A stretch of DNA of 64,000 bases from VXYL01 sp965199875 (lineage in GTDB: Bacteria; Pseudomonadota; Gammaproteobacteria; Pseudomonadales; Azotimanducaceae). Shown here one piece after another: positions 17,036 through 25,581 of this stretch (its first letter is position 1; the number at the start of each line of letters is the position of its first letter). The DNA is taken from the NCBI GenBank assembly GCA_965199875.1, contig OZ241346.1:1-64000 (forward strand), read 5' to 3'. The notes under the pieces were generated by a model. The model did not search any database. It was not told where the DNA came from and saw nothing but the letters and a program-made list of their open reading frames with translations. The position numbers and the translations under genes are program-made.

Positions 17036-19210
17036 TCAACGCCGATGCGGCTGGCGATCTTCACCGCTGCCGCTGGTCGTCGTGTTCGGGTACTCGAACG
17101 GCGCCGGATCCGCAAAACGCGCAAGCACGTTGTTGGCGATGCGCGCGATGTCGTTGTCGTAGTCGTCGGTGGCCAGTGCGCCGGCGAAGGATATGGAACC
17201 GGTGGAGAACACCGCGCCTCCGGCTGGCGTCTCGAAGAACACCATGTCGGCGCGCACGTTCGGATCGTTCGGGTCCGGCGGCTGGGTATCGTGGAACTCC
17301 TCCTTGACGCGCAACATGCCGGGCCGGTGCTGCTCCGAAGACGCCAGCACGATGGCGTGGGCCGGGGAGCCGAGCGTGGCGTCCCAGCGGTCGATCTCTT
17401 CGCCAGCGGCGCCACCGGCTTGGGAACCGTGGTTGCCGACGATGCCGTCGGCTGCCTGTACTCCTTGCGTGATGAACGCCGCCCGCGCGTCGGCGGCGCC
17501 GCTGCGCAGCCGGTACCAGGTGCCGCCGTCGAAGCCCTGAGCGGCAAAGCCAATGCCGGCAAGGTGGTTGGGCGGTCGCCCGAGGCGCCGCCAGAGGCCG
17601 CCGTACTCGCCGGTGAAGGAGTGGTAGTACTCGCCCGGTTCGGCGATCCAGGTGCGCGTTCCGTCTTCGGCGCGACGCACTTCGACGACGGCCGGATCCG
17701 CCGGGTCGTAGGCGATGCGCCAGTAGAAGCCGTTGCCGCCGAGGTACATGAGACGTCCGCCTTCGGCCAGATAGCTCTGCAAACTGTCCAGCATGGACGT
17801 GGAGTAGTACTCCGGGTGGGTGCCGGTAACGACTGCCCGATACTGGGAGAGCAGGCTTGCGCCTTGCCGATGCAGGTCTTCGTCCGTTGCCACGTCGTAG
17901 CGAACGGCGCTGCGATGCAGCCAGGCGGTGATGCAGGTGTCTGCGTTGAAGGCCCAGGTGAGCGTGCGCGGCTTCAAGTTCAGCACCGGCCGCCGCCACG
18001 ACGAGTACATCACTCCGCTGCCGTCCACATGGTATTCGTAGAGGGACTTGCCCACCTCTGGATGAGCGAGAAAGTAGGCGTCCGAAGGATTGCGACCGCG
18101 GGATAGAACGGCGCGCTGGTTCGCATAGGCGATGTAGGTGGCCGTAGGTGCCAGGTACAGCACCGGCGCCCGCTTCGCGCCCGATGCCGGGCGGACGAAA
18201 AACACGGCGTGGTCTTCGCTGTCCCGGTAGGTGAGACGTACCGCATAGACGCCGCTTGGCGTGTTGCGCGGCACGCGCCACTCGATGTCCGCTTGCCAGC
18301 CGGCGTCGGTGAGATCGTCCTCGTGGAAGTGAATGGCCGCGTACTGAGCGGGGTCGTCCTGCCAGCGTTGGGTCGAGCCGGTCCAGCGCGCGCCCTTCAC
18401 CGCCCTTGCCGGATGCTGATGGGCGACGCCGCGCAAGCGCTGCACGGTGTCCACCAGTTCGGCGCTGGCCATGTTGCGCCCGAAGTCCCAAGCCGCCACG
18501 CGCTTGCCGCCATCGGCGAAGGTCGGCGCTTCGATGCGTCCGTTGAAGCCGGCAATGCCGTCCCGGGCGGCCAGCTGCCAGTTTCCGCCGGGAACCGAGA
18601 CGCTGAACGCGCCGGTTGCGCGGCAGGTGCGCGTTGCCGGCTCGGCCACCGTCAGCCCGCGCACGCTGCAACTCAGCTCCGTGGCTTCGTCGTCGCAGCG
18701 AATGGAAACCCGGTGCCAGCGGTTGGCGACCACCGGCTCGGCCAGCCGCAGCACGTGCTCGCCGATGCCGAGCGCGAGGTGGCCGGCGTCGATGCGCAGT
18801 ATCAGCCCGCCAGGGCCGCTCACCACGGTCTGGCGTGGCCGCTGCGGCGTCGTCGGCAGCACGTCGCACGAGAACGACAGCGCTTGGAAGGCCGGCAGCG
18901 CTTCCAGCGTCGCGTAGGAGCCCGGTCGAATGGGCTGCTTGCGCGCCGGATAGGCCCCGCGCAAGGACGACTCCACCGCTTCTTCCTGGTAGCCGGCGCC
19001 GTGCTTGCGGTCGTCGCCGCAGATCAAGCGCACGAGATCGGCTTGAAACGTCTGATCGGCCTTGCCGCTCGAGTCGTCTTCTTCCGACGGTTCGCAACTC
19101 GCCATGACGCGCAAGAGCCCGCCCGGCGAAACGCAGAGCGGGTCCGCGTAGGAGACGATGGACTTGGGTTTCACGCCGGGCGACGTCTCCCGAGCGGCGG
19201 TCGATTGCAT
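17036..19210 (-). CDS. N,N-dimethylformamidase-like large subunit
   Basis: A 724-residue protein similar in layout to the beta (large) subunit of N,N-dimethylformamidase, which hydrolyses small amides with a mononuclear iron site. It has an N-terminal 'VSYADPLCVSPGGLLRV' beta-sandwich and a lectin-like middle (WHRVSIRCDDEATELSC). The long C-terminal domain contains PTATYIAYANQRA, VVTGTHPEYYSTSMLD, GGRLMYLGGNGFYWRI and FFETPAGGAVFSTGSISF. No small subunit is recognised nearby, so the true substrate may differ. It follows the enoyl-CoA hydratase by 22 bases and is the last gene of a minus-strand operon. ATG 19210 is the natural start; no signal peptide is visible. Confidence 0.82.
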   Translation of the reverse strand: MQSTAARETSPGVKPKSIVSYADPLCVSPGGLLRVMASCEPSEEDDSSGKADQTFQADLVRLICGDDRKHGAGYQEEAVESSLRGAYPARKQPIRPGSYATLEALPAFQALSFSCDVLPTTPQRPRQTVVSGPGGLILRIDAGHLALGIGEHVLRLAEPVVANRWHRVSIRCDDEATELSCSVRGLTVAEPATRTCRATGAFSVSVPGGNWQLAARDGIAGFNGRIEAPTFADGGKRVAAWDFGRNMASAELVDTVQRLRGVAHQHPARAVKGARWTGSTQRWQDDPAQYAAIHFHEDDLTDAGWQADIEWRVPRNTPSGVYAVRLTYRDSEDHAVFFVRPASGAKRAPVLYLAPTATYIAYANQRAVLSRGRNPSDAYFLAHPEVGKSLYEYHVDGSGVMYSSWRRPVLNLKPRTLTWAFNADTCITAWLHRSAVRYDVATDEDLHRQGASLLSQYRAVVTGTHPEYYSTSMLDSLQSYLAEGGRLMYLGGNGFYWRIAYDPADPAVVEVRRAEDGTRTWIAEPGEYYHSFTGEYGGLWRRLGRPPNHLAGIGFAAQGFDGGTWYRLRSGAADARAAFITQGVQAADGIVGNHGSQAGGAAGEEIDRWDATLGSPAHAIVLASSEQHRPGMLRVKEEFHDTQPPDPNDPNVRADMVFFETPAGGAVFSTGSISFAGALATDDYDNDIARIANNVLARFADPAPFEYPNTTTSGSGEDRQPHRR

Positions 19211-19232
19211 GTCTTTTAGCTTGCCTGGCCAG

Positions 19233-20165
19233 TTAGTCGCCGTACCCTTCGACCTTGCCCTGGGTCTTGTCCATCCCCGCCACCGGCCGGTCCTTCGGCG
19301 CGCTGTCGTAGGCGCCGCGGAAGTCCCGAAACGGCCCGTCGCGCCACTCCAAGGCCGACTTCAGGCCATCGTCGCGTACCCGTCGGCCCCACTCGGAGGC
19401 GGCTTCCCGCTGCGCGGACAGCGCTTGTATCTCGGTGCCGGAGTGCAGGCCGTCGCGGATGCCCTGGGTTTCGTACTGGCGATTCACCGCCCGCTTCGAG
19501 TACATGAGCATCTCGTTGTCCACGTGCGCCATGCGACGGGCGAACTTCTCCGTGAAGGCGCCCAGTTCGTCGCCCGGCACGGCGTAGTTGGCCCAGCCGA
19601 GGCGGGCCATTTCGGCACCCGAGAACGAGTCGCCGACGTAGGCGAACTCCCTGGCCTTGCACGGCGGCAGATGCCAGGGCGTCCACATCATGTCCATCGT
19701 CGTCATGGCGCGCACCGGCGGATAGCCGATCTTGGCGTCTTCGGCACAGATGCGAAAGTCGCACACCGTCGCCAGTTCGGTTCCTCCGGCCAGGCAGTGG
19801 CCTTGGATCTGCGCCACCACGGGCTTCGCCAGCTCCCAGATGATCCAGTTGGTCATCACCACGTGCCGCGCCCACTGGGTCCTGCCGGGATGCGTGGAGC
19901 CGGTGTCCGGCAGGCCGGAGCGCGGGCTGACGAAATCGAAGCTGTCGGCGGCGCGGGCCGGCGAGAGGTCGTAGCCGGCGGAAAACGAACGTCCGGCGCC
20001 GCGCAGCACGACGACGCCGATCTCGTCGTTGCTTTCGGCTTCGCGCATGGCGTCCATCACTTCGCCGCGCAAGTTGTTGCTCAGCGCGTTCAGCTTCTCG
20101 GGACGGTTCAGCGTGATGAACGCCAAGCGTCCGTCGGTCTCGTAGAGGATGTCGGAATAGGGCAT
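19233..20165 (-). CDS. Enoyl-CoA hydratase/isomerase family protein
   Basis: A 310-residue crotonase-fold enzyme. The oxyanion-hole segments are visible as GAGRSFSAGYDLSP and QGHCLAGGTELATVCDFR, and the N terminus ILYETDGRLAFITLNRPEKL is typical. The first catalytic Glu position of true hydratases is Glu in AGGTELAT; the second region differs, so hydratase, isomerase or another crotonase reaction is possible. An AGGAGA lies just upstream of ATG 20165. It sits between a 78-residue unknown protein and the dimethylformamidase-like gene, presumably a degradation operon. Confidence 0.88.
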   Translation of the reverse strand: MPYSDILYETDGRLAFITLNRPEKLNALSNNLRGEVMDAMREAESNDEIGVVVLRGAGRSFSAGYDLSPARAADSFDFVSPRSGLPDTGSTHPGRTQWARHVVMTNWIIWELAKPVVAQIQGHCLAGGTELATVCDFRICAEDAKIGYPPVRAMTTMDMMWTPWHLPPCKAREFAYVGDSFSGAEMARLGWANYAVPGDELGAFTEKFARRMAHVDNEMLMYSKRAVNRQYETQGIRDGLHSGTEIQALSAQREAASEWGRRVRDDGLKSALEWRDGPFRDFRGAYDSAPKDRPVAGMDKTQGKVEGYGD

Positions 20166-20171
20166 GGTCTC

Positions 20172-20408
20172 CTACCGTTGCCTTGAGGAATCGTCGGCGG
20201 CCATCTTAGCCGCTTCGAGGCGATGCAAGGCGTCGAGGTTCTGGTCGATCTTCGCCTGCGCCGACCACTGCGCCTGCTCGGAGTTCTGCGCGTTGACGTT
20301 CTCGAACACCTGCAACAGGCCGATGCGCCGGCGGGCGCTGAACACCCGCAAGGTGCGGCCAGCTACCTCCCAGTGGTAGCCGCCGTGAATGCCGTTGTAC
20401 TCGTTCAT
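20172..20408 (-). CDS. Small hypothetical protein
   Basis: A 78-residue protein with no family I recognise. It begins MNEYNGIHGGYHWEVAGRTL, has a basic stretch FSARRRIGLLQVFENVN and ends in a helical, charged tail (KIDQNLDALHRLEAAKMAAD). The ATG overlaps the stop of the upstream hydrolase (ATGA) and the stop lies only six bases before the enoyl-CoA hydratase start codon, which supports real translation within the operon. Soluble by appearance. Confidence 0.6.
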   Translation of the reverse strand: MNEYNGIHGGYHWEVAGRTLRVFSARRRIGLLQVFENVNAQNSEQAQWSAQAKIDQNLDALHRLEAAKMAADDSSRQR

Positions 20409-22435
20409 GGCGGCGTCAGTTCCCGAAGCACCTCGTCGGCTACTTCCATGCCGCAAACGGCGTGCAGCACGCCGATCGGGCCGTCGAGTTCCGACAGCAC
20501 TCGGAACAGCCCTCGATAGGTCCCGGAGTTGCACTCGTCGTCGTGGAGTTGCACGTCGAACTCCGGCGCCAGCAAGTCGGCAAGCTGGCGGCTGTTCTCG
20601 AAAGGCACCAGGCGGTCGTAGCGCGAGTGGTAGAGGTTGATGCGCGTCTCGGCGCCGATGGCGGTCGCCAAGTTGGCCAGATTGGTGAAGGAGTTGAGCG
20701 CGAGCATCGCCTTCAGCGCGTCGTAGCGGGGGTCGCTGCCAAGCATTCCGGCGACGAAGTCCGGGTCCAGAGTGTCGCCGTCGATGATCTCGTCGGCGTT
20801 CAGGCCGGTGCGCGTGTAGGCCAGGAGGCCGGGGAGTATCCGCCCGGTGGCGTAGGGCACCACGGATTCGTCCACGTGTCGGCACCACGGATTGCCGTCG
20901 CACTGGCCGCCGAGGCGCTGCATGGTGCCGCGAAACGTGCTTTGCAGGTTGTGCGGCGCGCCGCCGCTGTACAGTTCGCGCACGTCGATGCCGTCGGGGC
21001 GGGCTTGCAGCGCCAGCCACAACGCCAGGGCGCTGTGGCCGCCTTGGGAATAGCCGAACAGCGCCAGGTCGGTGCGGCCGTCGGCATCGTGGAATGCATC
21101 GTAGGCCGGGTGCGCAAGCACGGCGTCCAGCAAGTCGATGCTGGCGTTGGCCGTGCGATTCGCCATCAGGTAGGTCTCCGGCCGCCCCTTGGTGCCCTCG
21201 CCGCGCCCCCAGTTGTCGGGCGCGATCACCAGATAGCCGCGCCCGGCGATCAGGTTCGCCAGCACGAACCAGGTGTCCGTGAAGGCGAAGGAGCTGGGGG
21301 TCGAACCCGTGGCGTGGCTGAGCACCACCACCCGGTCGCGGCGCTGGAACTCGTCGGCGTCGGCCGCGGGCATGGCGACCAGGCCGGTGAGTTGCGCCGA
21401 CGGTTCTCCATCGGGCGTGCGCGAGGCGTAGGAGACGCGCTGCGCCGTCACGTCGTAGATGGCTTCGGGCGAGCGCAGTCGCGGCCAGGCGTTCTCGGCG
21501 ATCTCGTCCAGCAGCTCGGCGACCGCGATCCTCAGAAATCGGTTCTCGATGTCGCCGAGCAGCCCATCCTCCAGATAGCGCTCGAACAGCGAGTTGACTT
21601 GCGCCACGGGGGTGTTAAGCGACTCCGTCACATGGAGCCTAGGCGTGGCGGAGGTGGCGGCGGTTCCGAACTCGAGGGTGGCCTGGTACTGGCTTGGGCC
21701 CAGCTCGATGTCCACCGTCAACGACTGTTGCGCGTCCGGGGCGAGTTGGCAGTGCAGGCGATGGTCGATCAGCTGCGCACCGTCGTGAACGTCCATGCCG
21801 GCATCGGCGAGAGAACGACGAACGGCGACGCCGCGGCCTTGGCAGGCCCGGCGGTAGCCGAAGGTCATCTCGGCGCTGCCCAGGTGGGCGACGTTGATGT
21901 TTCCGATAGCGGGGTCGATGGTGGCGCCCGATGCCGGAATGGCATCGATCACCGCCACGGTTTCGTCCTGCCAGGGCGCGCGGGGCGTCGTCGAGTCGCC
22001 AGCCGGCACCGCCAGCCGCCAGCCGCGGTAGAAGGGCGCCGGTTTCGGAGAGACCACCAGGCGGATGTCGTGGCGGGCGCTCTCGCCGCTGCGGTCGGTG
22101 ACGGTGACGCCGACGGTCGCCTCGCCTTCCCTACCTTCCGAGTTGGCGGTGACGGCGAGCCGCGAGCCGTCGATGGCGGCCACGGCCAGTTCCGGGTCGC
22201 TTGACTGCGCCGCAAAGGTCAGCCCAACGCCGGCGAAGTGCGTCGCGAGGTCGAGCGTTGCGCGTTCTCCGCCGAAGAGATGCAGCGTCTCGACGGGCAT
22301 GGTCAGCCGAGGCTGGCCGAAGGCCGAGACCGCCGCCAGCGCCAGCAGCGCGCCACCCGCCGCGCCGTCGCGCAAGCGCCGCCAAGCCGCTCGGGACGTC
22401 AAAGCCGGTCGTTCGGGCGATCGCCCCGCAACCAC
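20405..22435 (-). CDS. Exported alpha/beta-hydrolase (lipase/esterase-like)
   Basis: About 676 residues. A hydrophobic N-terminal segment (GAAGGALLALAAVSAFG) fits a signal peptide. A beta-rich, cadherin-like domain follows (SSDPELAVAAIDGSRLAVTA, GVTVTDRSGES). The C-terminal hydrolase has VVVLSHATGSTPSSFAF, VIAPDNWGRGEG, the nucleophile elbow FGYSQGGHSA, and late Asp/His candidates in YHSRYDRLVPFENS and QLHDDECNSG. It may therefore be a cell-surface or periplasmic esterase or lipase. The start is uncertain: GTG 22435 is proposed, TTG 22402 would place the start closer to the signal peptide, and no clear ribosome-binding site decides. First gene of the operon ending with the dimethylformamidase-like gene. 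Confidence 0.78.
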   Translation of the reverse strand: MVAGRSPERPALTSRAAWRRLRDGAAGGALLALAAVSAFGQPRLTMPVETLHLFGGERATLDLATHFAGVGLTFAAQSSDPELAVAAIDGSRLAVTANSEGREGEATVGVTVTDRSGESARHDIRLVVSPKPAPFYRGWRLAVPAGDSTTPRAPWQDETVAVIDAIPASGATIDPAIGNINVAHLGSAEMTFGYRRACQGRGVAVRRSLADAGMDVHDGAQLIDHRLHCQLAPDAQQSLTVDIELGPSQYQATLEFGTAATSATPRLHVTESLNTPVAQVNSLFERYLEDGLLGDIENRFLRIAVAELLDEIAENAWPRLRSPEAIYDVTAQRVSYASRTPDGEPSAQLTGLVAMPAADADEFQRRDRVVVLSHATGSTPSSFAFTDTWFVLANLIAGRGYLVIAPDNWGRGEGTKGRPETYLMANRTANASIDLLDAVLAHPAYDAFHDADGRTDLALFGYSQGGHSALALWLALQARPDGIDVRELYSGGAPHNLQSTFRGTMQRLGGQCDGNPWCRHVDESVVPYATGRILPGLLAYTRTGLNADEIIDGDTLDPDFVAGMLGSDPRYDALKAMLALNSFTNLANLATAIGAETRINLYHSRYDRLVPFENSRQLADLLAPEFDVQLHDDECNSGTYRGLFRVLSELDGPIGVLHAVCGMEVADEVLRELTPP

Positions 22436-22920
22436 CCGACGGCAGGCGGCAGTGGCGGCATGTGGCTGTTCTTCGTCGTGGTTCGCATGGCGGCTCGGGT
22501 GGCGCCGAAAGTAGCATAGCCGACGCTTGAGGCCGTACCAAGTAGTGCGCGGGCCCCGCATTAGCCACCGCTTCCAGCGACTGGCTGGTGCCGAGAACCC
22601 CACGCACTCAAGTGCGCCCTGCCTTTGGTCCCGACGAAGAAAGTCGCAGCCATAGCCTCCGCAAGCCTTCGAACAACCATGCAAATACACCACGCCGTGA
22701 TAGATTTGCAGGGTTGGTCGAGGTCAAACGCACTGGTGCGCCCGAGTCCGATGGGCTTCTTTGCCGCGCTTGCGAGGACTTGCGGCCCGGCTGTCGCCTC
22801 ATCGTGCGTCCCGGGCGGACAGCTTCCTTAGTGCTCAACAGATGTTGCCGCTGGCGGCGGAGGGGGAGGGTGAGGTCAGGCGTGGAAACCAACGAAGCAG
22901 GGTGCGAGATTCGACGGCCA
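22436..22920. other. Intergenic stretch without recognisable gene
   Basis: About 485 bases separate the start of the exported hydrolase (minus) from the start of the frameshifted restriction gene (plus). It must hold the divergent promoters, but I could not pick convincing -35/-10 pairs. Short open frames exist on both strands, none with a family pattern. The stretch is less G+C-biased around 22670-22710, suggesting a junction between core and acquired DNA. Confidence 0.5.
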
Positions 22921-23740
22921 TGACTGACGTGCAAGCCCGAGACGCCGGGTACGTCGACATCATCCTTGAGCGTGTGCGGGTCTCGGCATCGTACAAGCCG
23001 AAGTTCGGGCAAGGCGGGCGCGTTGGCTTGACGTTGCGCGAGTTCCGGGGTCTCTACAGCGCCGATCCGTTCTATGCGTGGTTCGGCTTGGACGACGCCA
23101 TGCTGTATGCGGCGCACAAGGCGGCTGGCGGCATGACGAGCATCTACCGTCAGATTGGCATCGGGTGCGAGAGGGTGTTCCGCCAGATACTGGAGGACGA
23201 GCTTGCTTGTCGCCCACCGACACGGTGTGGTCCTACGAAGTGCCAGCCAGCGACGGCGGAACGCGCAAGCTGTCGCTCGATGGGCGAGTTCCCTTGGCGC
23301 AGGTGAAGGATGCTGCCGGTCGAGAGAGGGTCCGAGAATGGATCAGGCGCTCCTCGCGGGCGGTGGGCGTTGAATCCGGCGTGTTCCGTTCGCTCACGGG
23401 TGCGGTCTTCGAGGTTCGGCAAGGCTACAAGAGCCGAGACAGCAAGCGGCAGAACGCCGACATCGCCAACGCCGCGTCGGCCTACGTCAAGTCGTACCTG
23501 CCTTGCGTCGTCGTTCTGTCGAACCAAATCGACGAGGACGTGCTGCGGCGCTATCGCGCTGCCAGATGGGTGGTTGTGACGGGAACCGTCGGCAGCAACG
23601 ACGCGCTTACGTCCACTTACGACTTCATGCGCGACGTCGTCGGCTACGACCTTGCGGGATTCTTCGAACGCAATGCAGGGAAACTCCGAAGCGAAGTAGC
23701 CCGCGTTCTTCAGACGCTGTTGGACCCGGGGAGCGATTGA
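22921..23740 (+). pseudogene. Probable type II restriction endonuclease, one frameshift
   Basis: Translation from ATG 22921 gives MTDVQARDAGYVDIILERVR, LTLREFRGLYSADPFYAWFG and MTSIYRQIGIGCERVFRQIL followed by EDEL. After losing one base near 23204 (GCTTG where GGCTTG keeps the frame) it continues LSPTDTVWSYEVPASDGGTR and then FEVRQGYKSRDSKRQNADIA. The E-x-R-Q-G-Y-K-S block with following SKRQNADI looks like the catalytic core of a PD-(D/E)XK-type nuclease. The combined protein is about 272 residues. It precedes a DNA methyltransferase with TGAATG spacing, the normal layout for a type II pair. The family name is not recognised; the restriction role is inferred from motif and neighbour. Confidence 0.6.
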
Positions 23741-24981
23741 ATGCGAGCAGCAGCGCAATTGCGGCAACGGGCCGACTACACGCACTCGTTCAACACGAAG
23801 ACGGGGCGGCATGGTTGGCTGCGCCTGACGCCAGCCTACTCTGTGAAGGTGGTCGATGAGATCATCTCGGACTACGGCGAGGGCTTGAACGTGCTGGACC
23901 CGTTCTGCGGCACCGGAACGACGGCTCTGTGTGCGGTTTCGCGGGGGCACCGAGCGACGACCGTGGACATCAATCCGTTCCTAGTCTGGCTAGCGCGAAC
24001 CAAGACCGGCACCTATTCGCAAGCGTCGCTTGCCGAGACCAAGTGCGCCGGTCTCGAGGCGCTGGATGCGGCTCGCCGCGAAGCGGTGGCCCCGGTGCCG
24101 GTTCCGGACATCCACCGAATCGAACGCTGGTGGTCGGAGCCCGCAAGGCGCTTTTTCGCCCACCTCAAGGCATCCATCCTCGCATCGGCTGCTGACCGGG
24201 CGATGCGCGATCTGCTCCTCGTGGCGTTTTGCCGCACTCTCATCAAGCTCTCCAACGCCGCCTTCAATCACCAGTCCATGTCGTTCAAGGATTCGGACAA
24301 CGCACAAGGAAGGCTGCAAATCGACTTGGATGCGAATGCGCTCTTCTTCGACGATCTTCAGTTCGTGCTTCGCGGCGCAAGCGACGAGCCTAGCGGCGTC
24401 GCCACCGTCGTTCAGGACGATGCGCGGGATTTATCGCGGATTTCGGAAGGCCACTTCGACCTGGTGGTGACGTCGCCGCCGTACGCCAATCGCATGTCCT
24501 ACATCCGCGAACTTCGCCCGTACATGTACTGGCTTGGCTATTTGACCGACGCCAGCGATGCCGGCGAACTGGACTGGGAGGCCATAGGCGGCACCTGGGG
24601 CATCGCCACCAGTCGTCTCGGCACTTGGTCTAGACGGCACGATTGCCGCCTCCCCGAAGGAGTAGACGAAGTCGTGGAGCGAATCGCCGCCCAAGCCAAC
24701 GCGAACAGCGGCTTGCTCGCGACCTATGTTGCGAAATACTGCGAGGACATGGCGCGGCACTTCCACAGCCTGCGAAGAGTCCTGAAGAAGGATGCCCGCG
24801 TTCACTACATCGTCGGAACTCGACGTTCTACGGCGTGCTGGTTTCGACGGAACAAATCTACGCGGCGATGTTGCAGGAGTGCGGATTCGTGGACGTCGCG
24901 GTGCGACCAATCCGCAAGCGCAACTCCAAGAAGGCGTTGGTGGAGTTCGACGTTTCCGCTGCTTGGCCGGGAGGTCGCTAG
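23741..24981 (+). pseudogene. TSPPY-type (N4-cytosine/N6-adenine) DNA methyltransferase, one frameshift
   Basis: From ATG 23741 the protein carries the AdoMet motif VLDPFCGTGTTALCAV and the catalytic motif VVTSPPYANRMSYIREL, the order of beta-class amino-methyltransferases (the TSPPY form is often N4-cytosine). At 24816-24819 one A appears lost (GGAACTCG instead of GGAAACTCG). The true frame then continues NSTFYGVLVSTEQIYAAMLQ and RPIRKRNSKKALVEF to TAG 24981; the shifted frame runs on into unrelated sequence. Reconstructed length is about 413 residues. With the upstream nuclease this forms a type II restriction-modification pair in which both genes are damaged by single-base deletions. Confidence 0.8.
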
Positions 24982-25581
24982 GCGGCCGCTTCTTGTTGGC
25001 AACGCACGTTCACGAACGGTCTTGGGGTTCAATCGAGGGCGGCGGATCGTTAGGGCGCCACTCGAACGGCCTGGCTCTTCTACTCGTGAAGTACGTGGTT
25101 CCGCGCCGCAGCCGTCCGCTGCGCCACGCGGATCGGCAGTGGACGATGGCCGACGGTGCTGGGCGTTCGCCGCACGATGCCGTGGGGCGGGCAGGGCGCG
25201 GGTGGCCGTCGAGCTGGCCAGGCGGCGCCCGCGGCGGGCGCTGTCGACGGCCACCGTGGCGCGCATCCTGGCCTGGGCGTGGAGGCCGGGCGGGTGCGGC
25301 CTGCTCGTTCTGCGAGGGGCGGGCCGGGCGGCGCGGCGGCGGGACTTCGAGGACTCGCACGCCGAGCGCTGGACTCGGGACGACTGGCACCTTGGCGTGC
25401 AGGCGGACCACATGACGCCGAGGATGGACCGCGTCGTTGTCTAGTAGGTCGGTGAGCCCTCGCAAGCAGCGAACCAAGCGAACCCGTCGAAACCAGATCG
25501 AACCGGTCGAACCAGTACAGCGATTGGCCAGTTGGCGGCAAAGCTGGCATTCTCGCGTTCTTGCCCGAGGCGAGCGCGTTC
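24982..25581. other. G+C-rich intergenic region, no supported gene
   Basis: About 600 bases between the methyltransferase and the thiolase. Long open frames exist on several strands, but their translations are low-complexity Arg/Ala/Gly, as expected from extreme G+C content. One frame (about 25190-25290) gives LARRRPRRALSTATVARILA, faintly like the helix-turn-helix of an IS630-type transposase, too short to call. A run of imperfect CGAACC repeats lies at 25470-25517. The thiolase promoter should be near the end but was not resolved. Confidence 0.45.

Noticed and set aside
25156..25455. Possible IS630-like transposase remnant
   Set aside because: Only about 20 residues look like a helix-turn-helix; the catalytic part is absent and composition alone could produce the match.
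25470..25517. CGAACC-containing imperfect repeats considered as CRISPR or iterons
   Set aside because: Units are too short and irregular, without spacers of constant length, and no replication or cas gene is near.
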